This document shows positions 56,671 to 64,000 of a DNA stretch of 64,000 bases, piece after piece. Numbering within the stretch: the stretch's first letter is position 1; the number at the start of each line of letters is the position of its first letter. Below the pieces are notes generated by a model. That model ran no database searches, was not told where the DNA came from, and was given only the letters and a program-made list of their open reading frames with translations. The DNA is from Cupriavidus taiwanensis (GTDB lineage: Bacteria > Pseudomonadota > Gammaproteobacteria > Burkholderiales > Burkholderiaceae), in NCBI RefSeq assembly GCF_900250075.1, contig NZ_LT977070.1:1814603-1878602 (forward strand). Reading direction: 5' to 3'. The translations under genes and the position numbers were made by a program.

Positions 56671-57498
56671 TCAGCGCGGCGCCTGCACGATGCCGGTGTC
56701 GCGCGACAGGTTCAGCGTGCCGTGGTAGGCCACCTCGCCGATGCGGCCATCGGCGTCAAAGCTGCGCTCGTTCAGGTCGAAGCGCCCGTCGTGGCGGATG
56801 CGCAGCACGGTGCTGGCGCGCGTGCCGTACATCGGCGAACGGATAAAGGCCGACGACAGCAGCTTTTCCCACTCCGGCGCCACGCCGGTGGCGGGCAGCT
56901 CGAAATCCGCCGCCTGGCGTTGGTCAGCCAGCATCTGCAGGTAGGGTTCGGCGCTGGCGGTGGGCTGGCCGCTGTCCGCGGCCAGCACTTCGGCCAGCGC
57001 GCCGACGCGGCTGCGCACCTTGGGCCAGGGCGTGTCGAGCAGCGCGTTGGACAGCCCGTACAGGCCGGGGCGCAGCCGTTGCGGCTGGCGCGACGCCGAG
57101 CGGTTGCTGTACCACCACAGTTCGCGCAGGTCGCTCGCCAGCAGGTTGAAGCCGTTGTAGGCGCCGTCTTCGCCGGCGAGGCCGTCGAGGTAGTCGAACG
57201 GCGCCGCGTGGCCGCGCAGGAAGCCCGCCACCAGCTCGCCGCGCGAACGGGCGTCGGTGCGTTTTTCGGACGGGGCGCGGTAGTTGGTGAGCGCGGCGAA
57301 GCGGCCCTCGGCGTTGACGCCCATCCAGGTGCCGGGTTCGCCGATGACCTCGGCGAGGTCGCGGCCGGCCAGCACCTGGGGCGCATCCTGCCACCAGTGC
57401 GCGGCCGCCGCGGGGCGGGCATAGAATTCATCGCGGTTGCCGGCCACGACCAGGGCATAGTCCGGGTGCGATTGCCAGGCAACCAGGATCAGACACAT
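56671..57498 (-). CDS. NRDE (TANGO2-like) family protein
   Basis: 275 residues. The N-terminal MCLILVAWQSHPDYALVVAGNRDEFYARP contains the conserved NRDE motif with Cys2 exposed after Met removal, as in Ntn-type hydrolases. GTWMGVNAEGRFAALTNYRAP and GFNLLASDLRELWWYSN are further family marks. Function is not established in bacteria; the eukaryotic relative TANGO2 is linked to haem or acyl-CoA handling. No partner gene helps. Confidence 0.93.
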   Translation of the reverse strand: MCLILVAWQSHPDYALVVAGNRDEFYARPAAAAHWWQDAPQVLAGRDLAEVIGEPGTWMGVNAEGRFAALTNYRAPSEKRTDARSRGELVAGFLRGHAAPFDYLDGLAGEDGAYNGFNLLASDLRELWWYSNRSASRQPQRLRPGLYGLSNALLDTPWPKVRSRVGALAEVLAADSGQPTASAEPYLQMLADQRQAADFELPATGVAPEWEKLLSSAFIRSPMYGTRASTVLRIRHDGRFDLNERSFDADGRIGEVAYHGTLNLSRDTGIVQAPR

Positions 57499-57586
57499 CG
57501 TTTTGCTTCCTTTGCCGCAGGGGTTGCCGCGCCAGCGGTCCCCGCGTACTTCAGTCCGACGGCGCCATAACGCTGTTCAAGGGCGC

Positions 57587-57877
57587 CTACAGCACGTCCA
57601 GGTCGATAAAGTGTTCGGCGCGCCGCTCGCCTTCTATCCACTGGTCCAGCCCGCTCTGCCGCCACAGCCCTTCCAGCGTGGCATCGAACGCGGGCGGCAC
57701 GTCGGCGTAGCACTCCATCCAGGTCTGCACGCCGGCGCGGGTTTCCGGCCTGCGCATCAGCGTACCACCAATTCCGGTGGCTTCGGCGACCGTTTCCATC
57801 CAGCGGTGCCAGTGCGGCAGCGCCTCGGCGGCGACGGCTTCCGGCACGCGGAAATAGACATAGAGGTGATCGCTCAT
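57587..57877 (-). CDS. DUF4936 family protein
   Basis: 96 residues. MSDHLYVYFRVPEAVAAEALPHWHRWMETVAEATGIGG, then RRPETRAGVQTWMECYADVP, a small alpha/beta (ferredoxin-like) fold, cytoplasmic. The family is confined to betaproteobacteria and has no known role. 16 bp after ygfZ on the same strand, so probably cotranscribed. Confidence 0.85.
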   Translation of the reverse strand: MSDHLYVYFRVPEAVAAEALPHWHRWMETVAEATGIGGTLMRRPETRAGVQTWMECYADVPPAFDATLEGLWRQSGLDQWIEGERRAEHFIDLDVL

Positions 57878-57893
57878 GGCGGATCCCGTGCAA

Positions 57894-58910
57894 TCAGCTG
57901 GCGGCCTGGGCGGCTTCGCCAAGCGGCACCGCATAGGGCAGGCTGGCGGTGGCCAGTGCCGCGCCTTCGGCGCTGCCCAGGCGCAGCGCGCTGCCGGCGG
58001 CATCGATCTTCAGCTCGGCCAGCCCGGCCCAGCCGCCATCGGGCGCGGGCGCGGCGTTGACGATCATGCCGCAGGGCTGGCCCGGGTCTTCCGGACGATA
58101 GATTTCGGCCGCGGGCGCCGGCACCTCGCCTTCGCCCTGCACCAGCCACATGCGGCGCTTGAGGGTGCCGCGGTACTGGCTGCGCGCCACCACTTCCTGG
58201 CCGGGATAGCAGCCCTTGCGGAAATTGACGCCGCCGACCAGCTCGAAATTGATCATCTGCGGCACGAACTGCTCCTGCGTGGCGGCGACGATGCGGGGCA
58301 GGCCGGATTGCACCTCGAGCCAGTCCCACAACGCCGGCTCGGCAGCCGTCAGCGTGGCGGACAGCTTCGCGCGCAGCGCGTCGGCACGCTCGGCCGGCAA
58401 CACCAGCTGCCAGCGCGGCTGGCCGGCGCTGTCCGGCAGGCGGATCACGGTGGCGCCGTCGGCCGTGGCCACGGCAAAGGCGGTCTCCGGCGCGGGCAGC
58501 CCGGCCACGGCAAGCGCCCCGGCGGCGCCGGCGCCGGCCACGCCGAGGATGGCATGGCTCGGGGTGATATCGGCCAGCCTGGCCTTGGCGCGCAGCACGA
58601 ACATCGACAGCCGCTTCTGCACCGCAGGCTGGATCTCGGCCGACAGCTGCAGCACGATGCCGTCGGCGTCGCGCCACATCAGGAAGGTGGCCAGCAGCCG
58701 GCCCTTGGGCGAGCAGTAACCGGCCAGGCGCGCCGTGCCCGGCGCCAGGTCGTCGACCGCGTTGGTCAGCTGGGTGTGCAGGAAGCTGGCGGCATCGTCG
58801 CCCGCCACGCGGACGAGGCCGAGCCCGGCCGGTGTGCAAACCACGCCGCCGGCAGTCAGCGCGTCAAGGTTTGCGGCGAGTTCCTGGGCTTGGGGATTCA
58901 ATGCTGGCAT
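57894..58910 (-). CDS. ygfZ: tRNA-modifying / Fe-S folate-binding protein YgfZ
   Basis: 338 residues of the GcvT-like family. The diagnostic K-G-C-Y-x-G-Q-E motif is present (RKGCYPGQEVVARSQYRG), and FLHTQLTNAVDDL plus RLAGYCSPKGRLLATFLMW are at the N-terminus. Uses folate to maintain certain Fe-S enzymes such as MiaB; the Cys in the motif is needed. Divergent from mltG with a 213-bp gap, an order seen widely in Burkholderiales. Confidence 0.94.
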   Translation of the reverse strand: MPALNPQAQELAANLDALTAGGVVCTPAGLGLVRVAGDDAASFLHTQLTNAVDDLAPGTARLAGYCSPKGRLLATFLMWRDADGIVLQLSAEIQPAVQKRLSMFVLRAKARLADITPSHAILGVAGAGAAGALAVAGLPAPETAFAVATADGATVIRLPDSAGQPRWQLVLPAERADALRAKLSATLTAAEPALWDWLEVQSGLPRIVAATQEQFVPQMINFELVGGVNFRKGCYPGQEVVARSQYRGTLKRRMWLVQGEGEVPAPAAEIYRPEDPGQPCGMIVNAAPAPDGGWAGLAELKIDAAGSALRLGSAEGAALATASLPYAVPLGEAAQAAS

Positions 58911-59123
58911 TGCGAGGCAATCGTCGAGGCAAATCGGGGGAAGAGTTCAGGCCACCGAAGGGGCGCGGTGCCGGGCCTGCGGAGGCGCCGGCGCCACGGC
59001 TCACGGTCGGTGCCAGGCTGCCGGTTATTATATGGGGCTACGAGATTTTCGGCCGGCGCCGTTGGTCTGCCGCGGCGCGTGGTTGCGCCGACGGTGCCCG
59101 GGGCTGGTCGCTACAACGGATAC

Positions 59124-60119
59124 ATGAAACGTTTATTCCTCAGTCTTGGGCTTGCCGTGCTGGTATTTGCGCTGGCGGCCGCGGGCGGCTTCGCGTGGTG
59201 GGCCAATCACCCGGTGGCGCTTGCCAGGTCGCCGGTGGAAGTGGTGATCAAGCCTAATTCCGGCGTGGCCAGCGTCGGCCGGCAGATCCAGCGTGGCGGC
59301 GTGGGCATGGACCCGCGGCTGTTCGTGCTGCTGGCGCGGCTGACCGGCCACGGCGCCGACCTCAAGGCCGGCGGCTATGAATTCGAAACCGGCGCCACGC
59401 CGCTGTCGATCGTCGGCAAAGTGGCCCGCGGCGAAGTCACGCACTACGTGGTCACGGTGATCGAGGGCTGGGAATTCCGCAAGATGCGCGCCGCGGTCGA
59501 CGCCAGCCCGGCGCTGCGACACGACACCCGCGGCATGTCCGACGCGGAACTGATGAAAGCCATCGGCGCGGCGGAGGCTTCGCCCGAAGGGCTGTTCTTT
59601 CCCGACACCTACCTGTTCGCGCGCGGCAGCAGCGACCTCGAGTTGTACAAGCACGCCTACCGCGCCATGCAGCGCCGCCTGAACGAGGCCTGGAACGCGC
59701 GCTCGCCCGGCCTGCCGTACAAGACCCCGTACGAGGCGCTGGTGATGGCGTCGATCGTCGAGAAGGAAACCGGCCAGGCCGCCGAGCGCCCGATGATCGC
59801 CGCGGTGTTCATCAACCGGCTGCGCAAGAACATGCTGCTGCAGACCGACCCGACCGTGATCTACGGACTGGGCGAGGCCTTCGACGGCGACCTGCGCAAG
59901 CGCGACCTGCAGGCCGACACCCCGTACAATACCTACACCCGCACCGGCCTGCCGCCCACGCCGATCGCGCTGCCGGGGCTGGCCTCTCTGGCCGCGGCGA
60001 CCACGCCGGCGCCGTCCGACGCGCTGTACTTCGTTGCCCGCGGCGACGGCAGCAGCCATTTCTCCAACTCGCTACCCGAACACAACCGCGCGGTCGACAA
60101 GTACCAGCGCGGCAAATAG
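59124..60119 (+). CDS. mltG: endolytic murein transglycosylase
   Basis: Cuts nascent glycan strands at the inner membrane and sets chain length. 331 residues: one N-terminal membrane helix ([23 protein letters not shown]), then a LysM-like segment and the YceG domain. The catalytic Glu is in [29 protein letters not shown]. Also [13 protein letters not shown] and [16 protein letters not shown] near the end. The ATG at 59124 is preferred because an upstream in-frame stretch would bury the helix. Followed by tmk after 7 bp. Confidence 0.96.
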   Translation: MKRLFLSLGLAVLVFALAAAGGFAWWANHPVALARSPVEVVIKPNSGVASVGRQIQRGGVGMDPRLFVLLARLTGHGADLKAGGYEFETGATPLSIVGKVARGEVTHYVVTVIEGWEFRKMRAAVDASPALRHDTRGMSDAELMKAIGAAEASPEGLFFPDTYLFARGSSDLELYKHAYRAMQRRLNEAWNARSPGLPYKTPYEALVMASIVEKETGQAAERPMIAAVFINRLRKNMLLQTDPTVIYGLGEAFDGDLRKRDLQADTPYNTYTRTGLPPTPIALPGLASLAAATTPAPSDALYFVARGDGSSHFSNSLPEHNRAVDKYQRGK

Positions 60120-60126
60120 GCATTCC

Positions 60127-60738
60127 ATGCGCGGAAAATTCATTACCTTCGAGGGCATCGACGGCGCCGGCAAGAGCACCCATATCGACTGGGTTGCCGA
60201 CCGCCTGCGCGCGCGCGCCGACATCGCCGGTGTCGTCACCACCCGCGAGCCCGGCGGCACGTCGCTGGGCGAAGACCTGCGCCAGATCCTGCTGCACCGC
60301 AAGATGCACCTGGAAACCGAAGCGCTGCTGATGTTCGCGGCGCGGCGCGAGCATATCGCCGAAGTCATCGCCCCGGCGCTGGAGCGCGGCAAGTGGGTCA
60401 TTTCCGACCGCTTTACCGATGCCACCTTTGCCTATCAGGGCGGCGGCCGGGGCCTCGCCACCGGACGGCTCGAAGTGCTGGAAGGCTGGGTCCAGGGCGG
60501 CTTGCAGCCAGACCTGACGCTGCTGTTCGACGTGCCGCTGGAGACCGCCAGCGCCCGCCTGGCCGCCGCGCGCACGCCCGACAAGTTCGAGGCGGAATCG
60601 CGCGCCTTCTTCCAGCGCACCCGCGACGAGTATCTGCGCCGCGCGGCCCAGTCGCCGCAGCGCTTCCGCGTTATCGACGCGACCCGCAGCATTGCCGATA
60701 TTCGCGACGAGCTTGAAAAGATCCTCGCAACTATCTGA
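60127..60738 (+). CDS. tmk: thymidylate kinase
   Basis: Phosphorylates dTMP to dTDP. 203 residues. P-loop [15 protein letters not shown](F/Y) motif [18 protein letters not shown] and [10 protein letters not shown]. No Arg-rich lid anomalies. It is in the order mltG-tmk-holB-pilZ-(GNAT)-tatD, the common proteobacterial order apart from the GNAT gene. Confidence 0.97.
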   Translation: MRGKFITFEGIDGAGKSTHIDWVADRLRARADIAGVVTTREPGGTSLGEDLRQILLHRKMHLETEALLMFAARREHIAEVIAPALERGKWVISDRFTDATFAYQGGGRGLATGRLEVLEGWVQGGLQPDLTLLFDVPLETASARLAAARTPDKFEAESRAFFQRTRDEYLRRAAQSPQRFRVIDATRSIADIRDELEKILATI

Positions 60739-60815
60739 TTAGCCGGCATTTTTATCCAGCCCCACGGCGATATTCAGCCGGTACTCGAAGTTGGACCGCT
60801 AACTTACTGATTTAC

Positions 60816-61823
60816 ATGCTATATCCCTGGCAGAAAGAAGACTGGCAACGGCTGGGCGCGCTGCGCGAGCGGCTGCCGCATGCCTTGCTGATCCACGGCC
60901 AGCAAGGCATCGGCAAGCGCGACCTGGCGTTGCATTTCGCCCAGGGGCTGCTGTGCGAGGCGCCGCTGGCGGACGGGCAGCCGTGCGGGCAATGCGCCGC
61001 CTGCCACTGGTTCAGCCAGGGCAACCATCCGGATTTCACGGTGGTGCGGCCCGAGGCCCTCGACGCCTCGGCCGAGGCGGAAACCGACGAGGGCGGCAAG
61101 AAAAAGGCGCCCAGCAAGATCATCCGCATGGAGCAGGTGCGCGCGCTGATCGAGGCCGTGGCGGTAGGCACGCACCGCGCCGGGTTGCGCGTGGTGGTGG
61201 TCTATCCGCTCGACGCGCTGCAGACCGAGGGCGCCAACGCCTTGCTCAAGACGCTGGAGGAACCGCCGCCGTCGACGGTGTTCCTGCTGGTGACCGACCG
61301 GCTTGACCGCATCCTGCCGACCATCCTGTCGCGCTGCCGCCAGTTTTCGGCCCAGCGCCCGACCCCCGAGGCCGCGCTGGCGTGGCTGCGCGGGCAGGGC
61401 GTGGCGGATGCCGAGGCCCAGCTGGCGCTGGCCGGCGGCGCGCCGCTGACCGCGCTGCACGCGGCCGAGGCCGAGGAGCAGCCGCTGCAGCGCTGGCTGG
61501 TGGGCCAGCTCGGCGCCGCGGCCGCCATCGACGCCGCCGCGGCGGCCGAGCAACTGCAGAAGCTGCCGGTGCCCGCCGTGCTTGGCATCCTGCAGCGCTG
61601 GACGTACGATCTGCTGGCACTGCGGCTGGATGGCGGTGCCACGCCGCGGTACTTCCCCAGGGAGCGCGCCGTGCTGGCGCGCTGCGCCGGTGCCACCGAT
61701 GCGCGCGGCCTGCAGGCGTTTGCCGCGCGCCTGAACTCGCACCGCCGCAGCGAGAACCATCCGCTGGCGGCACGGCTGGTGATGGAAGCGGTATTCCTCG
61801 AGTACCGGCAGCTGTTCCGCTAG
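60816..61823 (+). CDS. holB: DNA polymerase III subunit delta prime
   Basis: Clamp-loader subunit. 335 residues. AAA+ fold with HGQQGIGKRDLALHFAQG (P-loop of the non-hydrolysing delta' type, GKR in place of GKT), a zinc module with four Cys (LLCEAPLADGQPCGQCAACHWF) and SRC motif ILSRCRQF. The C-terminal domain lacks the collar strength of E. coli but has the usual length. 77 bp after tmk. Confidence 0.95.
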   Translation: MLYPWQKEDWQRLGALRERLPHALLIHGQQGIGKRDLALHFAQGLLCEAPLADGQPCGQCAACHWFSQGNHPDFTVVRPEALDASAEAETDEGGKKKAPSKIIRMEQVRALIEAVAVGTHRAGLRVVVVYPLDALQTEGANALLKTLEEPPPSTVFLLVTDRLDRILPTILSRCRQFSAQRPTPEAALAWLRGQGVADAEAQLALAGGAPLTALHAAEAEEQPLQRWLVGQLGAAAAIDAAAAAEQLQKLPVPAVLGILQRWTYDLLALRLDGGATPRYFPRERAVLARCAGATDARGLQAFAARLNSHRRSENHPLAARLVMEAVFLEYRQLFR

Positions 61824-61886
61824 CGCGGCCGCGGCCGGACCCGAACCATAACAACAAGCAGCATCGTCATTGTCAGGGGGTCATCC

Positions 61887-62306
61887 ATGAACACGGCAGT
61901 CGCCGGCACTGCGCCGGGCGAGGCGGGGTTTGGCAACACGGCGGGCGGCGCAGCGGGCAGCGGGGCGGCGTCGCGCCCCAACGTGCTGTCGCTGTCGATC
62001 AAGGACCAGGCCGGGCTGTACGCGGCCTATATGCCGTTCCTGGCGCGCGGCGGCATCTTCGTGCCGTCGAACCGGCCGTTCCGGCTGGGCGAACAGGTGT
62101 TCCTGGTATTGTCGCTGCTGGACCGGCCGCAGAAATACCAGATCGCAGGCCACGTGGCCTGGATCACCCCCGCGGGCACGCCGATGAAGACGCCAGGCGT
62201 CGGCGTGCACCTGCCCGACGACGACAACGGACGCAACCTGCGCCGCGCGGTGGAGGAAATCCTGGGCAAGATGCTGGAGTCCGGGCGCCCCACCCAAACT
62301 TTATGA
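61887..62306 (+). CDS. pilZ: PilZ domain protein (type IV pilus assembly)
   Basis: 139 residues. A glycine/alanine-rich N-terminus of about 30 residues, then a PilZ barrel: LSLSIKDQAGLYAAYMPFLARGGIFVPSNRPFRLGEQVFLVLSLL. The RxxxR c-di-GMP-binding loop is missing, as in the P. aeruginosa PilZ that works by protein contacts with the pilus motor. Genomic place after holB agrees with that protein. Confidence 0.93.
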   Translation: MNTAVAGTAPGEAGFGNTAGGAAGSGAASRPNVLSLSIKDQAGLYAAYMPFLARGGIFVPSNRPFRLGEQVFLVLSLLDRPQKYQIAGHVAWITPAGTPMKTPGVGVHLPDDDNGRNLRRAVEEILGKMLESGRPTQTL

Positions 62307-62343
62307 ATGTTGTGAGATTTCCCTCGCAACCATTTGATTTTCG

Positions 62344-62850
62344 ATGAATTTTTTGCTACGCATTGCCGAACCCCGCGATCTGCCGGGCATTGTCGCCATC
62401 TACAACAGCACCGTGGCTTCGCGCATGGTCACCGCCGACACCGAGCCGGTCACCGTGGCCTCGCGCCAGGCGTGGTTCGACGCTCATCAGCCCGCGCGCC
62501 GTCCGCTGTGGGTGTGCGAGGATGCCGGCGGCAGCATGGCCGGCTGGATGAGCTTTTCCGATTTCTACGGGCGCCCCGCCTATGGCGCCACCGCCGAGGT
62601 ATCGATCTACCTGGACGCGCAGCGCCGCGGCCAGGGGCTGGGGCGCTACCTGCTGCAGCAGGCCATCGACCACGCGCCCGCGGTTGGCGTCAACACGCTG
62701 CTCGGCTTTATCTTCGGCCACAACGCGCCCAGCCTGGGCCTGTTCGCGGCGCTGGGCTTCACGCGCTGGGGCGACCTGCCGCGCGTGGCCGTGCTCGACG
62801 GCGTCGAGCGCGACCTGATCATCGTCGGCCGCCGCGTGGACGCAGCCTGA
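62344..62850 (+). CDS. GNAT N-acetyltransferase (phosphinothricin/methionine sulfoximine type)
   Basis: 168 residues. RIAEPRDLPGIVAIYNSTVASRMVTADTEPV matches the Pat/MddA group, with acetyl-CoA loop YLDAQRRGQGLGRYLLQQAIDHA and GHNAPSLGLFAALGFTRWGDLPRVAVLDGVERDLIIVGRRV. Family enzymes N-acetylate phosphinothricin-like compounds. It separates pilZ from tatD, which are adjacent in many genomes, so it may be an insertion. Spacing suggests cotranscription. Confidence 0.92.
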   Translation: MNFLLRIAEPRDLPGIVAIYNSTVASRMVTADTEPVTVASRQAWFDAHQPARRPLWVCEDAGGSMAGWMSFSDFYGRPAYGATAEVSIYLDAQRRGQGLGRYLLQQAIDHAPAVGVNTLLGFIFGHNAPSLGLFAALGFTRWGDLPRVAVLDGVERDLIIVGRRVDAA

Positions 62851-62882
62851 GCGCCGCCTGAACGCCGTACCTGAGATTTCCC

Positions 62883-63677
62883 ATGTTTGTCGATTCCCAC
62901 TGCCATATCGATTTCCCCGAACTGGCCGCGCGCCTGCCGGAACTGCTGGAAAACATGCGCGCCAACCAGGTCACGCATGCGCTGTGCATCTCGGTCACGC
63001 TGGAAGACTTCCCGCGCGTGCTGGCGCTGGCCGAGCAGCATCCCAACCTGTACGCGTCGGTCGGCGTGCATCCTGACTACGAAGAGGGCGAGGAGCCGAC
63101 GCTGGAGCGGCTGGTGGCGCTGTCCGCCCACCCGCGCGTGGTCGGCACCGGCGAGACCGGGCTGGACTACTACCGGCTCAACGGCCGCAGCATTGCCGAG
63201 ATGGAATGGCAGCGCGAACGCTTCCGCACCCATATCCGCGCCGCGCGCCAGACCGGCAAGCCGCTGATCATCCATACCCGCTCGTCCGCCGACGACACGC
63301 TGCGCCTGATGCGCGAGGAAAACGCGGGTGAAGCCGGCGGCGTGATGCACTGCTTCACCGAAACCTGGGACGTCGCCCGCCAGGCGCTGGACCAGGGCTT
63401 CCATATCTCGTTTTCCGGCATCGTCACCTTCAAGAGCGCGGCGGACCTGCAGGAAACCGCGCGCAAGGTGCCGCTCGAGCGCATGCTGATCGAGACCGAT
63501 TCCCCTTACCTGGCCCCGGTGCCATACCGCGGCAAGACCAACGAGCCGGCCTGGGTGCGCCATGTGGGCGAGTTCATCGCGCAGCTGCGCGGGGTGCCGG
63601 TGGAACAGGTCGCAGAACAGACGACGGCAAATTTCTTCAACTTATTCAAGCACATTGACAGGAAATCTCATGTTTGA
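62883..63677 (+). CDS. TatD family metal-dependent hydrolase (YcfH-like)
   Basis: 264 residues, TIM-barrel deoxyribonuclease family. Metal ligands: DSHCHIDFPE (His-x-His), GTGETGLDYY (Glu), LIIHTRSSADD (His), VMHCFTETWD (His) and IETDSPYLAPVPYRGKTNEP (Asp). Family members process D-aminoacyl-tRNA or nick DNA ends; this is the YcfH branch beside holB and pilZ. A secreted ankyrin gene overlaps its end by 8 bp. Confidence 0.95.
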   Translation: MFVDSHCHIDFPELAARLPELLENMRANQVTHALCISVTLEDFPRVLALAEQHPNLYASVGVHPDYEEGEEPTLERLVALSAHPRVVGTGETGLDYYRLNGRSIAEMEWQRERFRTHIRAARQTGKPLIIHTRSSADDTLRLMREENAGEAGGVMHCFTETWDVARQALDQGFHISFSGIVTFKSAADLQETARKVPLERMLIETDSPYLAPVPYRGKTNEPAWVRHVGEFIAQLRGVPVEQVAEQTTANFFNLFKHIDRKSHV

Positions 63678-64000
63678 CATGAAGTTCGTCCGCTGTGCCG
63701 CCGGCGCTGTCGCGCTGGCCGCCGCCACGCTCGCCCAGGCCGCGCCGGCCGACGACATGCGCAAGGCGGTGGAATTCGACGACGCCAACACCGTCAAGAA
63801 GCTGCTGGCCAAGGGCGTCGACCCCAATGTTGTCGACAACCGCGGCAACCCGGCGCTGGTGCTGGCGCTGCGCGAGAAGTCGCTGAAGGCGGCCACGGTG
63901 CTGATCCGCGCCAAGGATATCGATTTCGACAAGGCCAACCCGGCCGGCGAAACCCCGCTGATGATGGCCGCGCTGCAGGGCCAGCTCGACATGGTCAAGC
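63670..64000 (+). CDS. secreted ankyrin-repeat protein, N-terminal part (runs off the window)
   Basis: 110 residues visible. Signal peptide (KFVRCAAGAVALAAATLAQAAPA) followed by ankyrin repeats: VEFDDANTVKKLLAKGVDPNVVDNRGNPALVLALREKS, then KAATVLIRAKDIDFDKANPAGETPLMMAALQGQ. The ATG at 63670 overlaps tatD by 8 bp and has AGGAAA before it; a second ATG at 63679 is possible and gives a tidier signal peptide. Periplasmic ankyrins often bind other proteins; partner unknown. Confidence 0.88.
   Translation, partial: MFDMKFVRCAAGAVALAAATLAQAAPADDMRKAVEFDDANTVKKLLAKGVDPNVVDNRGNPALVLALREKSLKAATVLIRAKDIDFDKANPAGETPLMMAALQGQLDMVK

Noticed and set aside
1..64000. CRISPR arrays, tRNA or rRNA genes, prophage or insertion sequences
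   Set aside because: No regularly spaced repeats, cloverleaf-like segments, transposase, integrase or phage structural genes were seen on reading either strand.

Overview
The window is a 64 kb piece of a high-GC betaproteobacterial chromosome, most likely Cupriavidus (C. necator / C. taiwanensis group). The evidence is GC-rich codon use, a second fatty-acid beta-oxidation operon with the gene content known from C. necator (fadB', thiolase, acyl-CoA dehydrogenase), a complete tetronate (erythronate/threonate) catabolic cluster of the kind described in that species, and abundant Bug/TRAP/Liv transport genes. Coding density is high. I see no rRNA, tRNA, CRISPR array, prophage or insertion sequence.

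Layout. 1-854: 5' part of pgi. 1095-8468 (minus strand): amidase, DctPQM TRAP transporter, D-amino acid dehydrogenase and NAD(P)HX repair enzyme, which read as an uptake-and-oxidation unit. 8631-9745: a sensor histidine kinase broken by a one-base frameshift. 9925-10892: three small genes; the upper two sit directly behind a near-consensus LexA box. 11101-15956: a MarR-like regulator and purL with a strong terminator. 16208-18381: a cytosine-type permease and a creatininase-family hydrolase with overlapping ends. 18732-22720 (minus): selO and the msrB-yciB-bolA-ppiC group.

23107-30093: acyl-CoA ligase plus a five-gene branched-chain-amino-acid-type ABC transporter (livJHMGF-like). A LysP-type permease follows on the opposite strand. 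32240-41118: beta-oxidation genes (fadB', thiolase, acyl-CoA dehydrogenase, SDR, two hotdog thioesterases, MDR reductase) with a nicotinamidase inserted. The ligase and fadB' share a 20-bp operator-like motif, so they are probably under one TetR-type regulator that is not encoded here. 41318-48922: further catabolic enzymes (aldolase II, SDR, epoxide-hydrolase-like protein, HSL esterase, Bug receptor, thioesterase), interrupted by a macrodomain protein and an iron-dependent alcohol dehydrogenase on the minus strand.

49040-56047 (minus): regulator, ltnD, otnK, otnC, MFS transporter, otnI, denD. Together these should import L-threonate/D-erythronate and convert them to dihydroxyacetone phosphate. 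56224-64000: housekeeping genes, namely a GNAT protein, an NRDE protein, DUF4936, ygfZ, mltG, tmk, holB, pilZ, another GNAT, tatD and the start of a secreted ankyrin-repeat protein.
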